Below are positions 32,058-40,803 of a DNA stretch of 64,000 nucleotides, in pieces. How positions within the stretch are numbered: position 1 is the first letter of the stretch; each line of letters starts with the position of its first letter. The DNA comes from JBBQNJ01 sp038329845 (lineage in GTDB: Bacteria; Planctomycetota; Phycisphaerae; Tepidisphaerales; Tepidisphaeraceae). The stretch covers positions 15,131-79,130 of the forward strand of contig JBBQNJ010000011.1 in the NCBI GenBank assembly GCA_038329845.1, written 5' to 3'. Position numbers and translations under genes: made by a program. The notes below the pieces were generated by a model. That model had not been told where the DNA came from, made no database searches, and saw only the letters and a program-made list of their open reading frames with translations.

Positions 32058-33103
32058 TCACGCTTGTTGAACGCGAACACCAGGCGAGGCAGTTGATTCA
32101 GGTCCGGCTCATCGTGTTCGATGGGCAGCGCCGCGGTGATGCGAAATCCGCCGCGAACGACGATGTCGGCGAACTGATCGGCGAGTTGCCGCAGCCGTTG
32201 CTCGCCGGGAGCGCGATGCAGGCGGATGAGGATGTCGTCGCGGTGATAGCGAACCGAGTGGAAGTTCGAGTAGAAATGACGGACTTCACGGGCGGCCTCG
32301 TCCACGCTGTCGGTGATTTTGTACAGCCGCAAATCGGGCGGACTGATCAAGCCGCGGTTAAGCAGTTGTCGCTCGACGTACTCCTGCCAGCTCGACCAGT
32401 AATCGCCGCCGGGACGATCGATGAAGACGATCGGCATCGGCGCGGCCTTGCCGGTCTGGAGCAGCGTCAGCACCTCGAAGCCCTCATCCATCGTTCCGAA
32501 CCCGCCGGGAAACAGCGCGATCGCGTGGCTGGATCGCACGAACATCAGCTTGCGGGTGAAGAAATATTTGAAGCTGATGAGTTTGGGATCGTCGGCGATG
32601 AACGCATTGGTCGCTTGCTCGAACGGCAGGCGGATGGCCAGCCCGAAACTCGGTTCAGCGCCCGCCCCGCCATGCCCGGCGGCCATGATCCCCCCGCCGG
32701 CACCCGTGATCACCATCCACCCGGCCTTGGCCATGGCCCGCCCGAACTGCGCGGCCTGGCGATAGTCGTGATGGTCCTCGAGCGTGCGGGCGCTGCCGAA
32801 AATGCTCACCTTCCGCTGTTCGCGGTAGGGCGCGAAGACCTTCAAGGCGTAGCGAAGTTCCTTGAAGCTCTTGTTCAGCAATTTCACGTCCCCGCGATTG
32901 GTCTTGTCGCGCAGCAGTTTCAGGGCATTGAGTACCATCTCCCCGACCATGTCGCCGTTGGGCACTTCGGTGAGTTCATCGACCAGCTTCTCGGCCATCC
33001 GCTGAATGTGAACGAGTTCCTCGCGCGGGATCACCTGCGGGCGCTGGGACGATTCCTGGCTCTGCTCAAGGTTGTCGCCGATGTTCTCGCGTCGGGGCTT
33101 CAT
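32012..33103 (-). CDS. LOG-family (TIGR00730-like) Rossmann-fold protein
   Basis: A 363-residue protein with the LOG/lysine-decarboxylase-like signature ALFPGGFGTMDEGFEVLTLLQTGK (PGGxGTxxE), preceded by VSIFGSARTLEDHHDYRQAA and WMVITGAGGGIMAAGHGGAG. Members with this motif are cytokinin-type phosphoribohydrolases or nucleotide 5'-monophosphate nucleosidases (PpnN-like); the long N-terminal helical part and C-terminal extension resemble the larger PpnN-like group. Cytoplasmic. The ATG at 33103 is 14 nt downstream of the neighbouring glycosidase-like gene's stop, so the pair may share a transcript. Substrate not determinable here. Confidence 0.9.
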   Translation of the reverse strand: MKPRRENIGDNLEQSQESSQRPQVIPREELVHIQRMAEKLVDELTEVPNGDMVGEMVLNALKLLRDKTNRGDVKLLNKSFKELRYALKVFAPYREQRKVSIFGSARTLEDHHDYRQAAQFGRAMAKAGWMVITGAGGGIMAAGHGGAGAEPSFGLAIRLPFEQATNAFIADDPKLISFKYFFTRKLMFVRSSHAIALFPGGFGTMDEGFEVLTLLQTGKAAPMPIVFIDRPGGDYWSSWQEYVERQLLNRGLISPPDLRLYKITDSVDEAAREVRHFYSNFHSVRYHRDDILIRLHRAPGEQRLRQLADQFADIVVRGGFRITAALPIEHDEPDLNQLPRLVFAFNKRDHGRLRMLIDELNAE

Positions 33104-33117
33104 CGTGGTTTCATTCC

Positions 33118-35391
33118 TCAGGTGATCAACGGCACGGTCGCGCGGACAGTGGCGCCGGCGGCGACGGGGACGCTGAACAAATCGACAAAAGCATTGGCCC
33201 CCAGCGGCACCAATGCGGCCTCGGCCGTTTCGGCGAAAATCTTGACCGCCGGGGCGTCGAACGTCGTGGGGTTGGTGATCTCGACCACGAGTTCGCGCTG
33301 GCGTCGCTCGATAATGACGGCGTCCACATGGTCCAGGCAGCAGACCAGGTCCACATCCGGCTGGATGTATACTCCGGGCAATTCGGCGAACGTCAGCAGC
33401 ATCGCCGCTTCCGACCAGGTCGAGCCGCCGAAGATTTCCCCGACGCCGATTTCATTGTCCGGATCGCCGCGCACTTCCCAATCGCTCATGTTCACCCGCT
33501 CGTTGATCCAACCCGGGTCCATGATCGGCCAGCGCTGCCCCGGGCGGCGGTCGGTGATGGGGCGATCGGCCCGCGAGCAGTACTGCGGGATCGCATGGGC
33601 GATGCGCTGGATCAGCGCCAGGTAGCGCCGATCGCCGGTGGCGCGGAACAGCTTCAACAGCGAATCGCCCGAGAGCGTGCAAAGGCCCGGGGCGCTGTGC
33701 TTATTCTGCACGTTGGCATAGACCGTCCCGGTCGTGAGCATATCGAGCTTTCCGAAGGTGCTGGACGCCGGGAAGCGGTAGTCGTAGGTGACGCACCAGG
33801 TCGAGCCGAGATTGGCCGTATCACGGGCCGCGTCGATCCATTCGGCCTCGCCGGTCACATCGTACAGCGACAGGTAGGCATCGAGCAGGGCGAAGTTGGA
33901 TTCGCTATCGGGGCATTGAAGGGCGTCGCCCGGGCCGGCGTTGGTGTAGCCGATCGACAGGAACCGATCGCGGTAGTGCCGTCCCGAGGCCTTGGCCACT
34001 TCGAGATATTCCGGGTGATTGAAATAGACGCTGGCCAGGGCCAGGCCGCCCGGCGCCAGCGACGCCGAGGCCGTTCCTGCCACGATCAGATTGCCTTCCT
34101 GGTCGGCATAGTGGCCGAACTCGCCATACTTCTTCCAGATTCGCACGAAGGCATCGGCCACGCCGCGAATGGCCTTTTTCCAGCGATCGGGGATCGAATC
34201 GCCCTGCCCGCGTCGCTCGAGCAGCATCAGGCTCTTGAGATTAAAGTGCAGCGAGTCGCCCATGTAGCGCAGCAGAGTCGCCTTGCCCAGCCATTCCCCT
34301 TTGTGATAGAGCGCGTTGTAAAACCCGCTGGGGAGGATGCCGTCGTCGAACACGTGGTCGAACGTTCGCAAAGCGCGCCGACGGGTCAACTCATCGCCGG
34401 CGGCGATCAAGGCGTGGGAGGCATTGAACCCGCCCACCCAGGCGGTCTGCCAGTCCTGCGATGGGACCTCGCGCATCCCCACCGAGTAGTAGCCGTCGGA
34501 TTCGACCCAGTTCTGACGGTTGTACTTGTCCTGCTGGATCGCCCAGACCGCTGAGAACGGGATCATCTGGCGATGGCGCTCGATGGCCAGGTCCTCTCGC
34601 ACCTGGAAGAATCGCTCGACGGCGGCGGGGATCGTCGGGGCATCGAAGAAATAGAGGCGGGCGCGAAGTTCCAGCTCGTCACCGGCGGCGAAGTCGGCGC
34701 CGCGATCGGTGCTGGTCTTTCCATTGCATCGCACGATTTCGCGCACACCCGGGGCCTTGAGCAGCAGTTGGGCAGTGGTGCGATCCTCCGACTCGATCAA
34801 CGAAATCCCGGTATTGCCCAGTCGCGTGCCCTGGTCCGTCATGACAATGAATCCTCGCCGGCGATCGGGCATTTGCAGCACCACGGCCGGGGTGGACAAA
34901 TCCCCGGTGAGGAACTGCACGCCCGAAGGGCCTTGCGGATCGCACGACAGCACCGGCACCCATCCGCTGACCGAGACCGGTGCCTGCGGATCGTAGCCGC
35001 TCATGAGCTGCGACACCTTGTTGGTGGGCCATTTCTTGAAGCGGTTGCCCGCGTACATCGCCGCGGGCATGAGGATGTAGTTGTCCATCGACCAGTTGGA
35101 AAACTCCAGGTGCAGCCCGACGCTGATCTGCGAGGCCTTGCCGGACTTACAGGTGAATCGCAGGGCCAGGTCGAATCCCTCGGCGGCGCCATGATCGCTC
35201 GCCGGGGCAGGATCGAGCCGTGCCGCGACGTTCCAGTCGGCCCCGGCGAACGAGACGCTCAACGGGGCCTGGGCGTCCGCCTCGAGTCGGCGCAGCGCTG
35301 AGTCGATCCTGCGCGAGCCGTCATAGGCGCACCATTGCGGCGAAGCGACGATGCCCAACGAATCCAACGCGGTCTTCCAATTACTCGACAT
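33118..35391 (-). CDS. Putative (alpha/alpha)6-barrel carbohydrate-active protein
   Basis: A 757-residue protein of unrecognised family. The N-terminal third is beta-rich (VSFAGADWNVAARLDP, LHLEFSNWSMDNYILMPAA), the middle and C-terminal parts contain repeated helical hairpins with AVWAIQQDKYNRQNWVESDGYYSVG, WQTAWVGGFNASHALIAAGD, FALLDAYLSLYDVTGEAEWIDAARD and LLKLFRATGDRRYLALIQRIA, as in six-hairpin glycosidases. A short beta domain closes the protein. No signal peptide, so cytoplasmic like the GH52 enzyme encoded 18 nt upstream, with which it is probably translated from one mRNA. A role in xylo- or other oligosaccharide breakdown is inferred from this neighbour only. Confidence 0.65.
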   Translation of the reverse strand: MSSNWKTALDSLGIVASPQWCAYDGSRRIDSALRRLEADAQAPLSVSFAGADWNVAARLDPAPASDHGAAEGFDLALRFTCKSGKASQISVGLHLEFSNWSMDNYILMPAAMYAGNRFKKWPTNKVSQLMSGYDPQAPVSVSGWVPVLSCDPQGPSGVQFLTGDLSTPAVVLQMPDRRRGFIVMTDQGTRLGNTGISLIESEDRTTAQLLLKAPGVREIVRCNGKTSTDRGADFAAGDELELRARLYFFDAPTIPAAVERFFQVREDLAIERHRQMIPFSAVWAIQQDKYNRQNWVESDGYYSVGMREVPSQDWQTAWVGGFNASHALIAAGDELTRRRALRTFDHVFDDGILPSGFYNALYHKGEWLGKATLLRYMGDSLHFNLKSLMLLERRGQGDSIPDRWKKAIRGVADAFVRIWKKYGEFGHYADQEGNLIVAGTASASLAPGGLALASVYFNHPEYLEVAKASGRHYRDRFLSIGYTNAGPGDALQCPDSESNFALLDAYLSLYDVTGEAEWIDAARDTANLGSTWCVTYDYRFPASSTFGKLDMLTTGTVYANVQNKHSAPGLCTLSGDSLLKLFRATGDRRYLALIQRIAHAIPQYCSRADRPITDRRPGQRWPIMDPGWINERVNMSDWEVRGDPDNEIGVGEIFGGSTWSEAAMLLTFAELPGVYIQPDVDLVCCLDHVDAVIIERRQRELVVEITNPTTFDAPAVKIFAETAEAALVPLGANAFVDLFSVPVAAGATVRATVPLIT

Positions 35392-35409
35392 TAGACGATT
35401 TCCTTAAGG

Positions 35410-37719
35410 TTATTCATCCATCCACAACACGGTCGTGACGATCCGCGGGTAGTACTTGCTGCCCTGCGCCACGCCGCTGACGATCTGGTCCGAGCAGGCC
35501 CAATAGGCGCTGGCGCCTTCGGTCTGCCACGCGGTGTGGGCCGAATCGGCGCTGGTCCATCCGCCGGGGCCGGGCGACGGCTGCTCGGCGCCATTCTCGT
35601 CCAGATGGAACAGGGTTCGGCACACATGCAAGGCCAGACCGATCTTGCTCATCCATGAATTCTTGCTGGTGCTGCTCAGGCGCACGCCCCCATCGGCGAA
35701 GCGGTTGGCGCTGTCGCCGCGGGCGGGGTTGGACAACAACGTCGTCGCGTGGCGGCGCAGGGCCGCGATCAACGCGCCGAACGGTCCGTCGGCGTCGATC
35801 CACCGCGACGCCTGGCTTGCGTGCGGCTGGCGTGCCCAGAAAAGTGGATAAACCAACCCCTCGATCGCAGGCAGGATGCGCGAATCATGGCCGGGATTGC
35901 CCGGCTCGAAGACCGCGGGGATCCACCCCTCGGAGGTCATCTGTCCGACGATCGTCTCTTGCGCCAGTTTCGCCGATGCGATCGCATCGCTCGCGGCGTC
36001 GGCGTCGCCAATCTTTTCCAGCAGCAGCACCAGCCCGAGATACGACGCCCAATCCTTCACCGCGATGTAAAGATTGTTGCGGGTCTGGGCCAGGGAATGG
36101 TCCAGCGAATCGTAGGTGGTGATCTCAGCGCCGCGGCCGCAGCGTGAGCTGTCTCGCCGGGTGATGCCGATCCGGCGGGACGGGTCGGGATCATCGCGAT
36201 TTTGCATGCTCAGCAGGCAGCCGCGAATCACCGTCGCCTGCGACCGCGCCCACGCCGAGTCGCCGGTCGCCGCGACATAGCCGGCGGCTAGAAGAATCCA
36301 ATTGCATAGTTGCTCCTGCGACATGTGGCTGAAACAGCCGTCGAGGTCGGTCAGTTCGTAACTGCTGTGGCCGAGCGGGGCGAACTGGTTGTCCTTGCCC
36401 TGGTCATGGCAGAACGTGATCCCGCCCGGCGAAAGCGAGTCGCCGCCGGGTGAAGGCGCATCACCGCCGGGCGAACATGGGTCGCCGCCAGGCACCTTGA
36501 CCTGATCGTGATAGCTGTAGAAGCGAACGAAATTGTCCAACAGGTTGCGGACCACCCACGGGTTGTGCCGCAATTCCCAAAATAGTTGATCCACGCTCAG
36601 GTCCAGCGTGTTGATCATTACATATTCGCCTTCGTTGACGATCCAGTACGGTTCGCCGCCCATGTCGAGCAGTTGCGTGCTGCCGTAGTAGCTCCGGGTG
36701 GCATGGGCCAGAAGAAAACGCTGGTCGAGATTCAATTTCGATTCGGCGAGTTGCCGGTCCAGCGCTGCGCAGTGGCGCACGATCCGCGGCGATTCATCGA
36801 ACGCCGCCCCCAGCACATCGGTTAGACCGCCGAAATAGCGGGTGTAGAGATATCGGCCCTCCAGGCGCGTGGTGACGATCTCCTCGAGATGGCAACCGAG
36901 TGCCAGTTCCAGCGTGCGCACCTGACCGGGCGGCACCTCGAACCCAATTCCCGGGCAACCGCCCAGAAGGTGGACGGGATTATCGCGATCCTCGAGTCCC
37001 CCATCGGGGCTCCAGCGCATGAACGCAAACGCCCCGCCCGCCCCATCCTCCCCGGCGGTTTGCCGGCCGGATCCATCAATCACCCGCCCGGCCACGCCCA
37101 AGGTCCGGCCCTGGGCGAAGCCGGTCCGCCCCTCACCGAGTCCCTCATCGAGAATCCGCAGCCCCGAATCATGGAAGCCGATGGCGAAAAACCCCGTGCG
37201 AACGGACTTTCCGGCGGAATTGTCGATCGTCAAGCGGGCCAACACCGCCGGGAGCAGCGCGCGGCGCATTTCGCCCGGTGAGGCGCCGTGCGGATCCAGG
37301 ATCTCTCCGAACGGGGTGTAGACCATGAACTGGAAGTCCTCCGTCGTCCAGGCATCCGTCGCCCAGCCATAGCGGCGGCGGATCTGCTCGCGCCCGTACG
37401 CCGCAACCTTCGGCGGCTTTTTCGCCGGGTCCGACTCAGCGCGGGCCTGCTCGACGAGGTACGCCTGTGCCGCGGCGTCGGCGACCCGCGCCGCCTTGTC
37501 GGCCTGATCGAAAAACGGCAGGCATTTCAGCATCCCGGGGCCCGTGCGCGAACCGTCCTTCACGCCGATGAACAGGTCCTGATTCGCGGGCCGTCCGCGC
37601 TGCGCCGCCATCCCCCCGCGCGATCCAAAACGTCCGCAGGTGAAGCTGAAAAACGCCCCCATCGGTGAATGTTGAGCGTGGAAACTCGGATTGGCGTGGA
37701 AATCATCAACGGTCGGCAT
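35410..37719 (-). CDS. GH52 beta-xylosidase
   Basis: A 769-residue protein that matches GH52 along its length: N-terminal FHAQHSPMGAFFSFTCGRFG and GRPANQDLFIGV, then the nucleophile region YWIVNEGEYVMINTLDL (Glu at about residue 361) with SVDQLFWELRHNPWVVRNLLD, and the acid/base region GAEITTYDSLDHSLAQTRNN (Asp at about 536). The end SKYYPRIVTTVLWMDE also fits. GH52 enzymes release xylose from xylo-oligosaccharides in the cytoplasm with retention. ATG at 37719 follows GGGAG; a start further upstream would add 10 residues. A 21-nt in-frame repeat expands a loop near residue 420 (see 36423-36493). Confidence 0.95.
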   Translation of the reverse strand: MPTVDDFHANPSFHAQHSPMGAFFSFTCGRFGSRGGMAAQRGRPANQDLFIGVKDGSRTGPGMLKCLPFFDQADKAARVADAAAQAYLVEQARAESDPAKKPPKVAAYGREQIRRRYGWATDAWTTEDFQFMVYTPFGEILDPHGASPGEMRRALLPAVLARLTIDNSAGKSVRTGFFAIGFHDSGLRILDEGLGEGRTGFAQGRTLGVAGRVIDGSGRQTAGEDGAGGAFAFMRWSPDGGLEDRDNPVHLLGGCPGIGFEVPPGQVRTLELALGCHLEEIVTTRLEGRYLYTRYFGGLTDVLGAAFDESPRIVRHCAALDRQLAESKLNLDQRFLLAHATRSYYGSTQLLDMGGEPYWIVNEGEYVMINTLDLSVDQLFWELRHNPWVVRNLLDNFVRFYSYHDQVKVPGGDPCSPGGDAPSPGGDSLSPGGITFCHDQGKDNQFAPLGHSSYELTDLDGCFSHMSQEQLCNWILLAAGYVAATGDSAWARSQATVIRGCLLSMQNRDDPDPSRRIGITRRDSSRCGRGAEITTYDSLDHSLAQTRNNLYIAVKDWASYLGLVLLLEKIGDADAASDAIASAKLAQETIVGQMTSEGWIPAVFEPGNPGHDSRILPAIEGLVYPLFWARQPHASQASRWIDADGPFGALIAALRRHATTLLSNPARGDSANRFADGGVRLSSTSKNSWMSKIGLALHVCRTLFHLDENGAEQPSPGPGGWTSADSAHTAWQTEGASAYWACSDQIVSGVAQGSKYYPRIVTTVLWMDE
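36423..36493 (-). repeat. In-frame 21-nt repeat inside the GH52 gene
   Basis: Three units encode PGGDPCS, PGGDAPS and PGGDSLS, followed by PGGITF. In family members this position holds one or two PG(G) turns just before the conserved FxHD segment, so the loop has been lengthened by about 14-21 residues without breaking the frame. Confidence 0.85.
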
Positions 37720-37823
37720 GGTGCTCCCGAGAATACGAGTCGGGGGCAAACGATATCGAAACGGATCGCGGGCACAAGAAGCGGCGATTATTTCATGACC
37801 ACGGGTGATTGTTTTCGCCGGCG

Positions 37824-37852
37824 TAGACTCCCCCGGGGCGGACGGTTATACT
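37824..37852 (+). promoter_or_regulatory. Putative promoter of the PIN/TRAM gene
   Basis: TAGACT (37824-37829), 17-nt spacer, TATACT (37847-37852). The start codon at 37896 leaves a leader of about 37 nt. It diverges from the GH52 gene. Confidence 0.5.
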
Positions 37853-37895
37853 CGCCTTCGTCGCACGTCGACCCCAGTTTTTCGGATGGTCCATC

Positions 37896-38984
37896 ATGGT
37901 ATTGCACATCTTGCGGGCGCTGTTCGTGCTTTTGATGGGGGCCGTCGGGTACGCCTTCATTCAGAACTCGGTCCAGATGTGGGACAGCCGCACCTGGCTG
38001 GCGATGGCCTGTTCGCTATCGGTCGCGGTCCTGCTGGTCTGCATCGACATCATCTCCTCGCGCCGAAAACTGGCGCTGTTTTCCGGCACCTTCGTGGGAC
38101 TGCTGGTCGGGGTCGCCATCGCCTATGCCTTGAGCTTCGTGGTCAATCTGCTGGTCGAACTGCTCGCCCCGTCGTCGCTGAACAATGCCCAGATCAGCGC
38201 AACCAAGGACTATATCAACCTGCTGGTCGGCGTGACGGCGGTCTACCTGTCGATCAGCTTCATACTCCAGACCAAGGATGATTTCCGGTTCCTGGTGCCC
38301 TACGTGGAGTTCACCAAGCAGACCAAGGGTGCCCGGCCAATTCTTCTGGACACTTCGGTCCTGATCGACGGGCGGATCAACGACATCGCCGGTTCGGGAA
38401 TCCTCGAATCGCAATTGATCGTTCCCCGCTTCGTGCTGCATGAGTTGCAGGCCGTGGCCGACTCCCCCGATCGCTTAAAGCGCAACCGCGGGCGCCGCGG
38501 GCTGGACGTGCTGACGAAATTGCAGGCCAACGCGCGAGTCGAGGTCATCCTCTACGATTCATCGGTCCGTGAATCGGCCGAGCCGAAGGCCGAGGTCGAT
38601 CAACAGTTAATGGCCCTGGCCGACGAACTGAGCGCCCGCGTGCTGACCAATGATTTCAACCTGAACAAGGTCGCGCAGTTGCGTGGAGTGGACGTGATCA
38701 ACATCAACGACCTGGCGGCGGCGCTCAAGCCGGTGATGCTGCCGGGGGAGAAGATGCGGGTGCGGCTGCTGAAGCCGGGTGAGGAAAGCGGCCAGGGGGT
38801 CGGGTATCTCGAGGACGGGACCATGGTGGTGGTCGAACAGGGCCGCGGCCATCTGAACGAAGACGTCGAGCTCACCGTGACCAACGTCGTGCAAACCTCG
38901 GCGGGCCGAATGATCTTCGGCCGCCTGCTCGAATCTCCCGCCGGTGCCTCCGAGCGCCGCGCCGTGCGAACGGGGATGGGGTGA
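37896..38984 (+). CDS. Membrane-anchored PIN and TRAM domain protein (YacL-like)
   Basis: A 362-residue protein. Four membrane helices lie in the first 130 residues; then a PIN domain begins with PILLDTSVLIDGRINDIAGSG (first Asp), with LIVPRFVLHELQAVADS and RVLTNDFNLNKVA supplying further acidic residues. A TRAM domain closes the protein (PGEKMRVRLLKPGEESGQGVGYLEDGTMVVVEQ). The architecture is that of Bacillus YacL and homologues, thought to be membrane-bound ribonucleases, though the target RNAs are unknown. The final codons ACGGGGATGGGGTGA run straight into a G-rich tandem repeat. Confidence 0.93.
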   Translation: MVLHILRALFVLLMGAVGYAFIQNSVQMWDSRTWLAMACSLSVAVLLVCIDIISSRRKLALFSGTFVGLLVGVAIAYALSFVVNLLVELLAPSSLNNAQISATKDYINLLVGVTAVYLSISFILQTKDDFRFLVPYVEFTKQTKGARPILLDTSVLIDGRINDIAGSGILESQLIVPRFVLHELQAVADSPDRLKRNRGRRGLDVLTKLQANARVEVILYDSSVRESAEPKAEVDQQLMALADELSARVLTNDFNLNKVAQLRGVDVININDLAAALKPVMLPGEKMRVRLLKPGEESGQGVGYLEDGTMVVVEQGRGHLNEDVELTVTNVVQTSAGRMIFGRLLESPAGASERRAVRTGMG

Positions 38985-39045
38985 GGGAGGGGGTGAGGGG
39001 GTGAGGAGGGTGAGGGGGGTGAGGAGGGTGAGGAGGGTGCGGGGG
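38972..39045 (+). repeat. G-rich GGGTGAGGA tandem repeat at the end of the PIN/TRAM gene
   Basis: About eight units of 8-10 nt of the type GGGGTGAG/GAGGGTGAG. The stop codon of the upstream gene (TGA at 38982-38984) is part of the first unit. Many G-triplets make quadruplex formation possible on the + strand. The convergent gene ends at 39076. Confidence 0.88.
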
Positions 39046-39075
39046 TGACGAGATTCACCCGCTCCTACCATCGCT

Positions 39076-39711
39076 TCACTCTCTTGTGATTTCGGCGTGA
39101 AGCAGGGCGATCACCTGGCGGGCGGCGGCGAGTCGCTTCTCGGCTTCGGCACGCATCGGGGCAAAGTGGAATCCCTCTTTCAGCCGCGCTTCCCAATATC
39201 GGTACAGGTCGCGCTTCTGCGATCCCTCGAGTATCTGCATGACCCCTCCGCCTTGACGCGCCATGACGATGGCCTGCTGGAACAGCCCGCTGACGCCGAA
39301 ATCCTCGAGATTCACCGCATCGGCCAGAAGCCGCGATTCTTCCAGTCGCCCGGAGCGCGACGGCAACTCGCGCAAGATTCGTCCCGCCGCATCGGCGAGT
39401 TCTTCGTCCGAGCCGAGCAGGCCGACGAGCAGTTCGGCGGCCTGCTCGGCGCGATCCTTGAGATTCGTCCGCCCCAATCGCCCGGCGGGCAAGGCCCGAA
39501 GATTCCGCGCGGGGAGTTGCAGCCCGTAGCAGGCGGCCTCGAGGGCGTGGCCAAGTTCGGTCGGCGGGATCAACCCTTCGGCCAGTCCCTGTTCGACCTG
39601 GCGCCAAAGTCGTTTGGCATCGTCCAGCAGGCGCGGACCACGGGTGTCGTGCTGGTCCACGACCAGCAGAGCGCGCTCCAATCGTTTTCGCGTTGCCGAA
39701 TCGAGAGGCAT
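39076..39711 (-). CDS. Conserved helical protein of unknown function
   Basis: A protein of about 211 residues from ATG 39711 (MPLDSATRKRLERALLVVDQ); a start at 39762 would add 17 residues. It is predicted to be almost wholly alpha-helical with many Arg, Glu and Leu (for example RLWRQVEQGLAEGLIPPTELGHALEAACYGL, AEQAAELLVGLLGSDEELADAAGRILRELPSR). No motif is recognised and there is no signal peptide or membrane segment. It is convergent with the PIN/TRAM gene and isolated on its strand. Codon use is normal for the window, so it is likely a real gene. Confidence 0.65.
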   Translation of the reverse strand: MPLDSATRKRLERALLVVDQHDTRGPRLLDDAKRLWRQVEQGLAEGLIPPTELGHALEAACYGLQLPARNLRALPAGRLGRTNLKDRAEQAAELLVGLLGSDEELADAAGRILRELPSRSGRLEESRLLADAVNLEDFGVSGLFQQAIVMARQGGGVMQILEGSQKRDLYRYWEARLKEGFHFAPMRAEAEKRLAAARQVIALLHAEITRE

Positions 39712-39754
39712 TCCCACAAGTCCGTCCGGCACGCCTTGGCGAGGGGGTGCGGAG

Positions 39755-39820
39755 TTCACCACGAGGCGCGCCAGAAGAGATTCACCACGAAGTTGACGAA
39801 GGACACGAAGGGGGTTTCTC
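39755..39820. repeat. CACGAAG-type dispersed repeat
   Basis: The stretch TTCACCACGAAGTTGACGAA and GGACACGAAGGGGG resembles the text at 56505-56545 (TTCACCACGAAGACTCGAAA with AACACGAAGG). The gap 39763-40020 also holds a perfect palindrome GCCTAAGTTTAGGC at 39907-39920, a possible operator of the following gene. Confidence 0.55.
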
Positions 39821-40020
39821 GCCTGGGTCGATCAGAATCCCCCATCCTTAATTCCCAATTCTTACTCGTCGCGCCGCTTTCCTCTCGCCGGCGCGGGAGT
39901 ATGATCGCCTAAGTTTAGGCTTGCGAAAAGCGCATTGGGAAGGTTAAGAAAGTTCCTGGAATCGAATCGCGGTTGTCGCGGTCGATTTGGAAACCGAACG
40001 TACCCAACTCCCCTAGCCGA

Positions 40021-40716
40021 ATGCACGGACGTAAAATGAGCATGACCAGCGCGTCAGGGATTTCCGATTCTCCCGCCAGCGATTCGATCGTGGCCAGCGG
40101 CGCGGGCAATCCCGCGGACTTGCCCGTCCCGCCCCCGCAAACGTTGGCGACCCGGCCACTCCGCCCGCCGGGCAATCCCGGGCGGGGAAGCAACTGGATC
40201 GACAAGATCGAGGCCTTCATCTCCCGCCTGAGCGTGCGCGACACCTTCTGGCATCGCGTCTGTTCCCTGATCTGGCTGCCGCTGGCGTTTTTCAGCGGGA
40301 TCAAAATCAAGAACATCGACGCCAACAGCTACATGGCGGTATTGCCGTTCCGGCGATTCAACCGCAACTGGTATCGCGCCATGGCGGGCGGTGCCCTGCT
40401 GGCCAACAGCGAAATCGCCGGGGGGATGTATGTTTTCGGCGTTTGCGGGGCCGACTACACCGTGGTCTGCAAGCACCTGGAATACGACTTTTTGCGTCCC
40501 TGCTTCGGCCCGGCGGTTTACAAGATGACCCCACGTGAGAACCTGCGGGGGTTGATCGAAACCGCCGCCGAGTTCAATATCACCCTGGACATGCATATTC
40601 TTCAGCAGGTCAAGAGTCCCGGCGAGCGCGAACGGCGCGTCGGGCGAGCCAGTGCCGTATTCCATGTGACCCCTAAGGTGCATCACAAGGCCAAAAAAGG
40701 CCGACGGCGCAAGTAG
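40021..40716 (+). CDS. DUF4442-type hotdog-fold protein
   Basis: About 231 residues from ATG 40021. The first 60 residues are Pro/Ser-rich and probably disordered. The rest resembles DUF4442 and related acyl-CoA thioesterase-like hotdog proteins: FFSGIKIKNIDANSYMAVLPFRRFNRNWYRAMAGGALLANSEIAGGMY, then YDFLRPCFGPAVYKM and LDMHILQQV. The role could be hydrolysis or binding of an acyl thioester; no catalytic residue can be named. Cytoplasmic, with a basic C-terminal tail (KVHHKAKKGRRRK). Alternative start at ATG 40036. Next gene follows after 87 nt. Confidence 0.7.
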   Translation: MHGRKMSMTSASGISDSPASDSIVASGAGNPADLPVPPPQTLATRPLRPPGNPGRGSNWIDKIEAFISRLSVRDTFWHRVCSLIWLPLAFFSGIKIKNIDANSYMAVLPFRRFNRNWYRAMAGGALLANSEIAGGMYVFGVCGADYTVVCKHLEYDFLRPCFGPAVYKMTPRENLRGLIETAAEFNITLDMHILQQVKSPGERERRVGRASAVFHVTPKVHHKAKKGRRRK

Positions 40717-40803
40717 CCCTGGACTTTGGCCATGGTGGACGCCCCGCGGCTTACTCGGCGAGAGCCGGGAAACCGTCATGGGGTTTAAGGACGGATTTTG
40801 CCT

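Noticed and set aside
32054..33625. Plus-strand frame of 523 codons
   Set aside because: Antisense to the LOG-family and glycosidase-like genes; no domain signature.
38600..39058. Minus-strand frame coding a PSSPPSPSSPP protein
   Set aside because: Product of the G-rich tandem repeat read in antisense and of the antisense strand of the PIN/TRAM gene.
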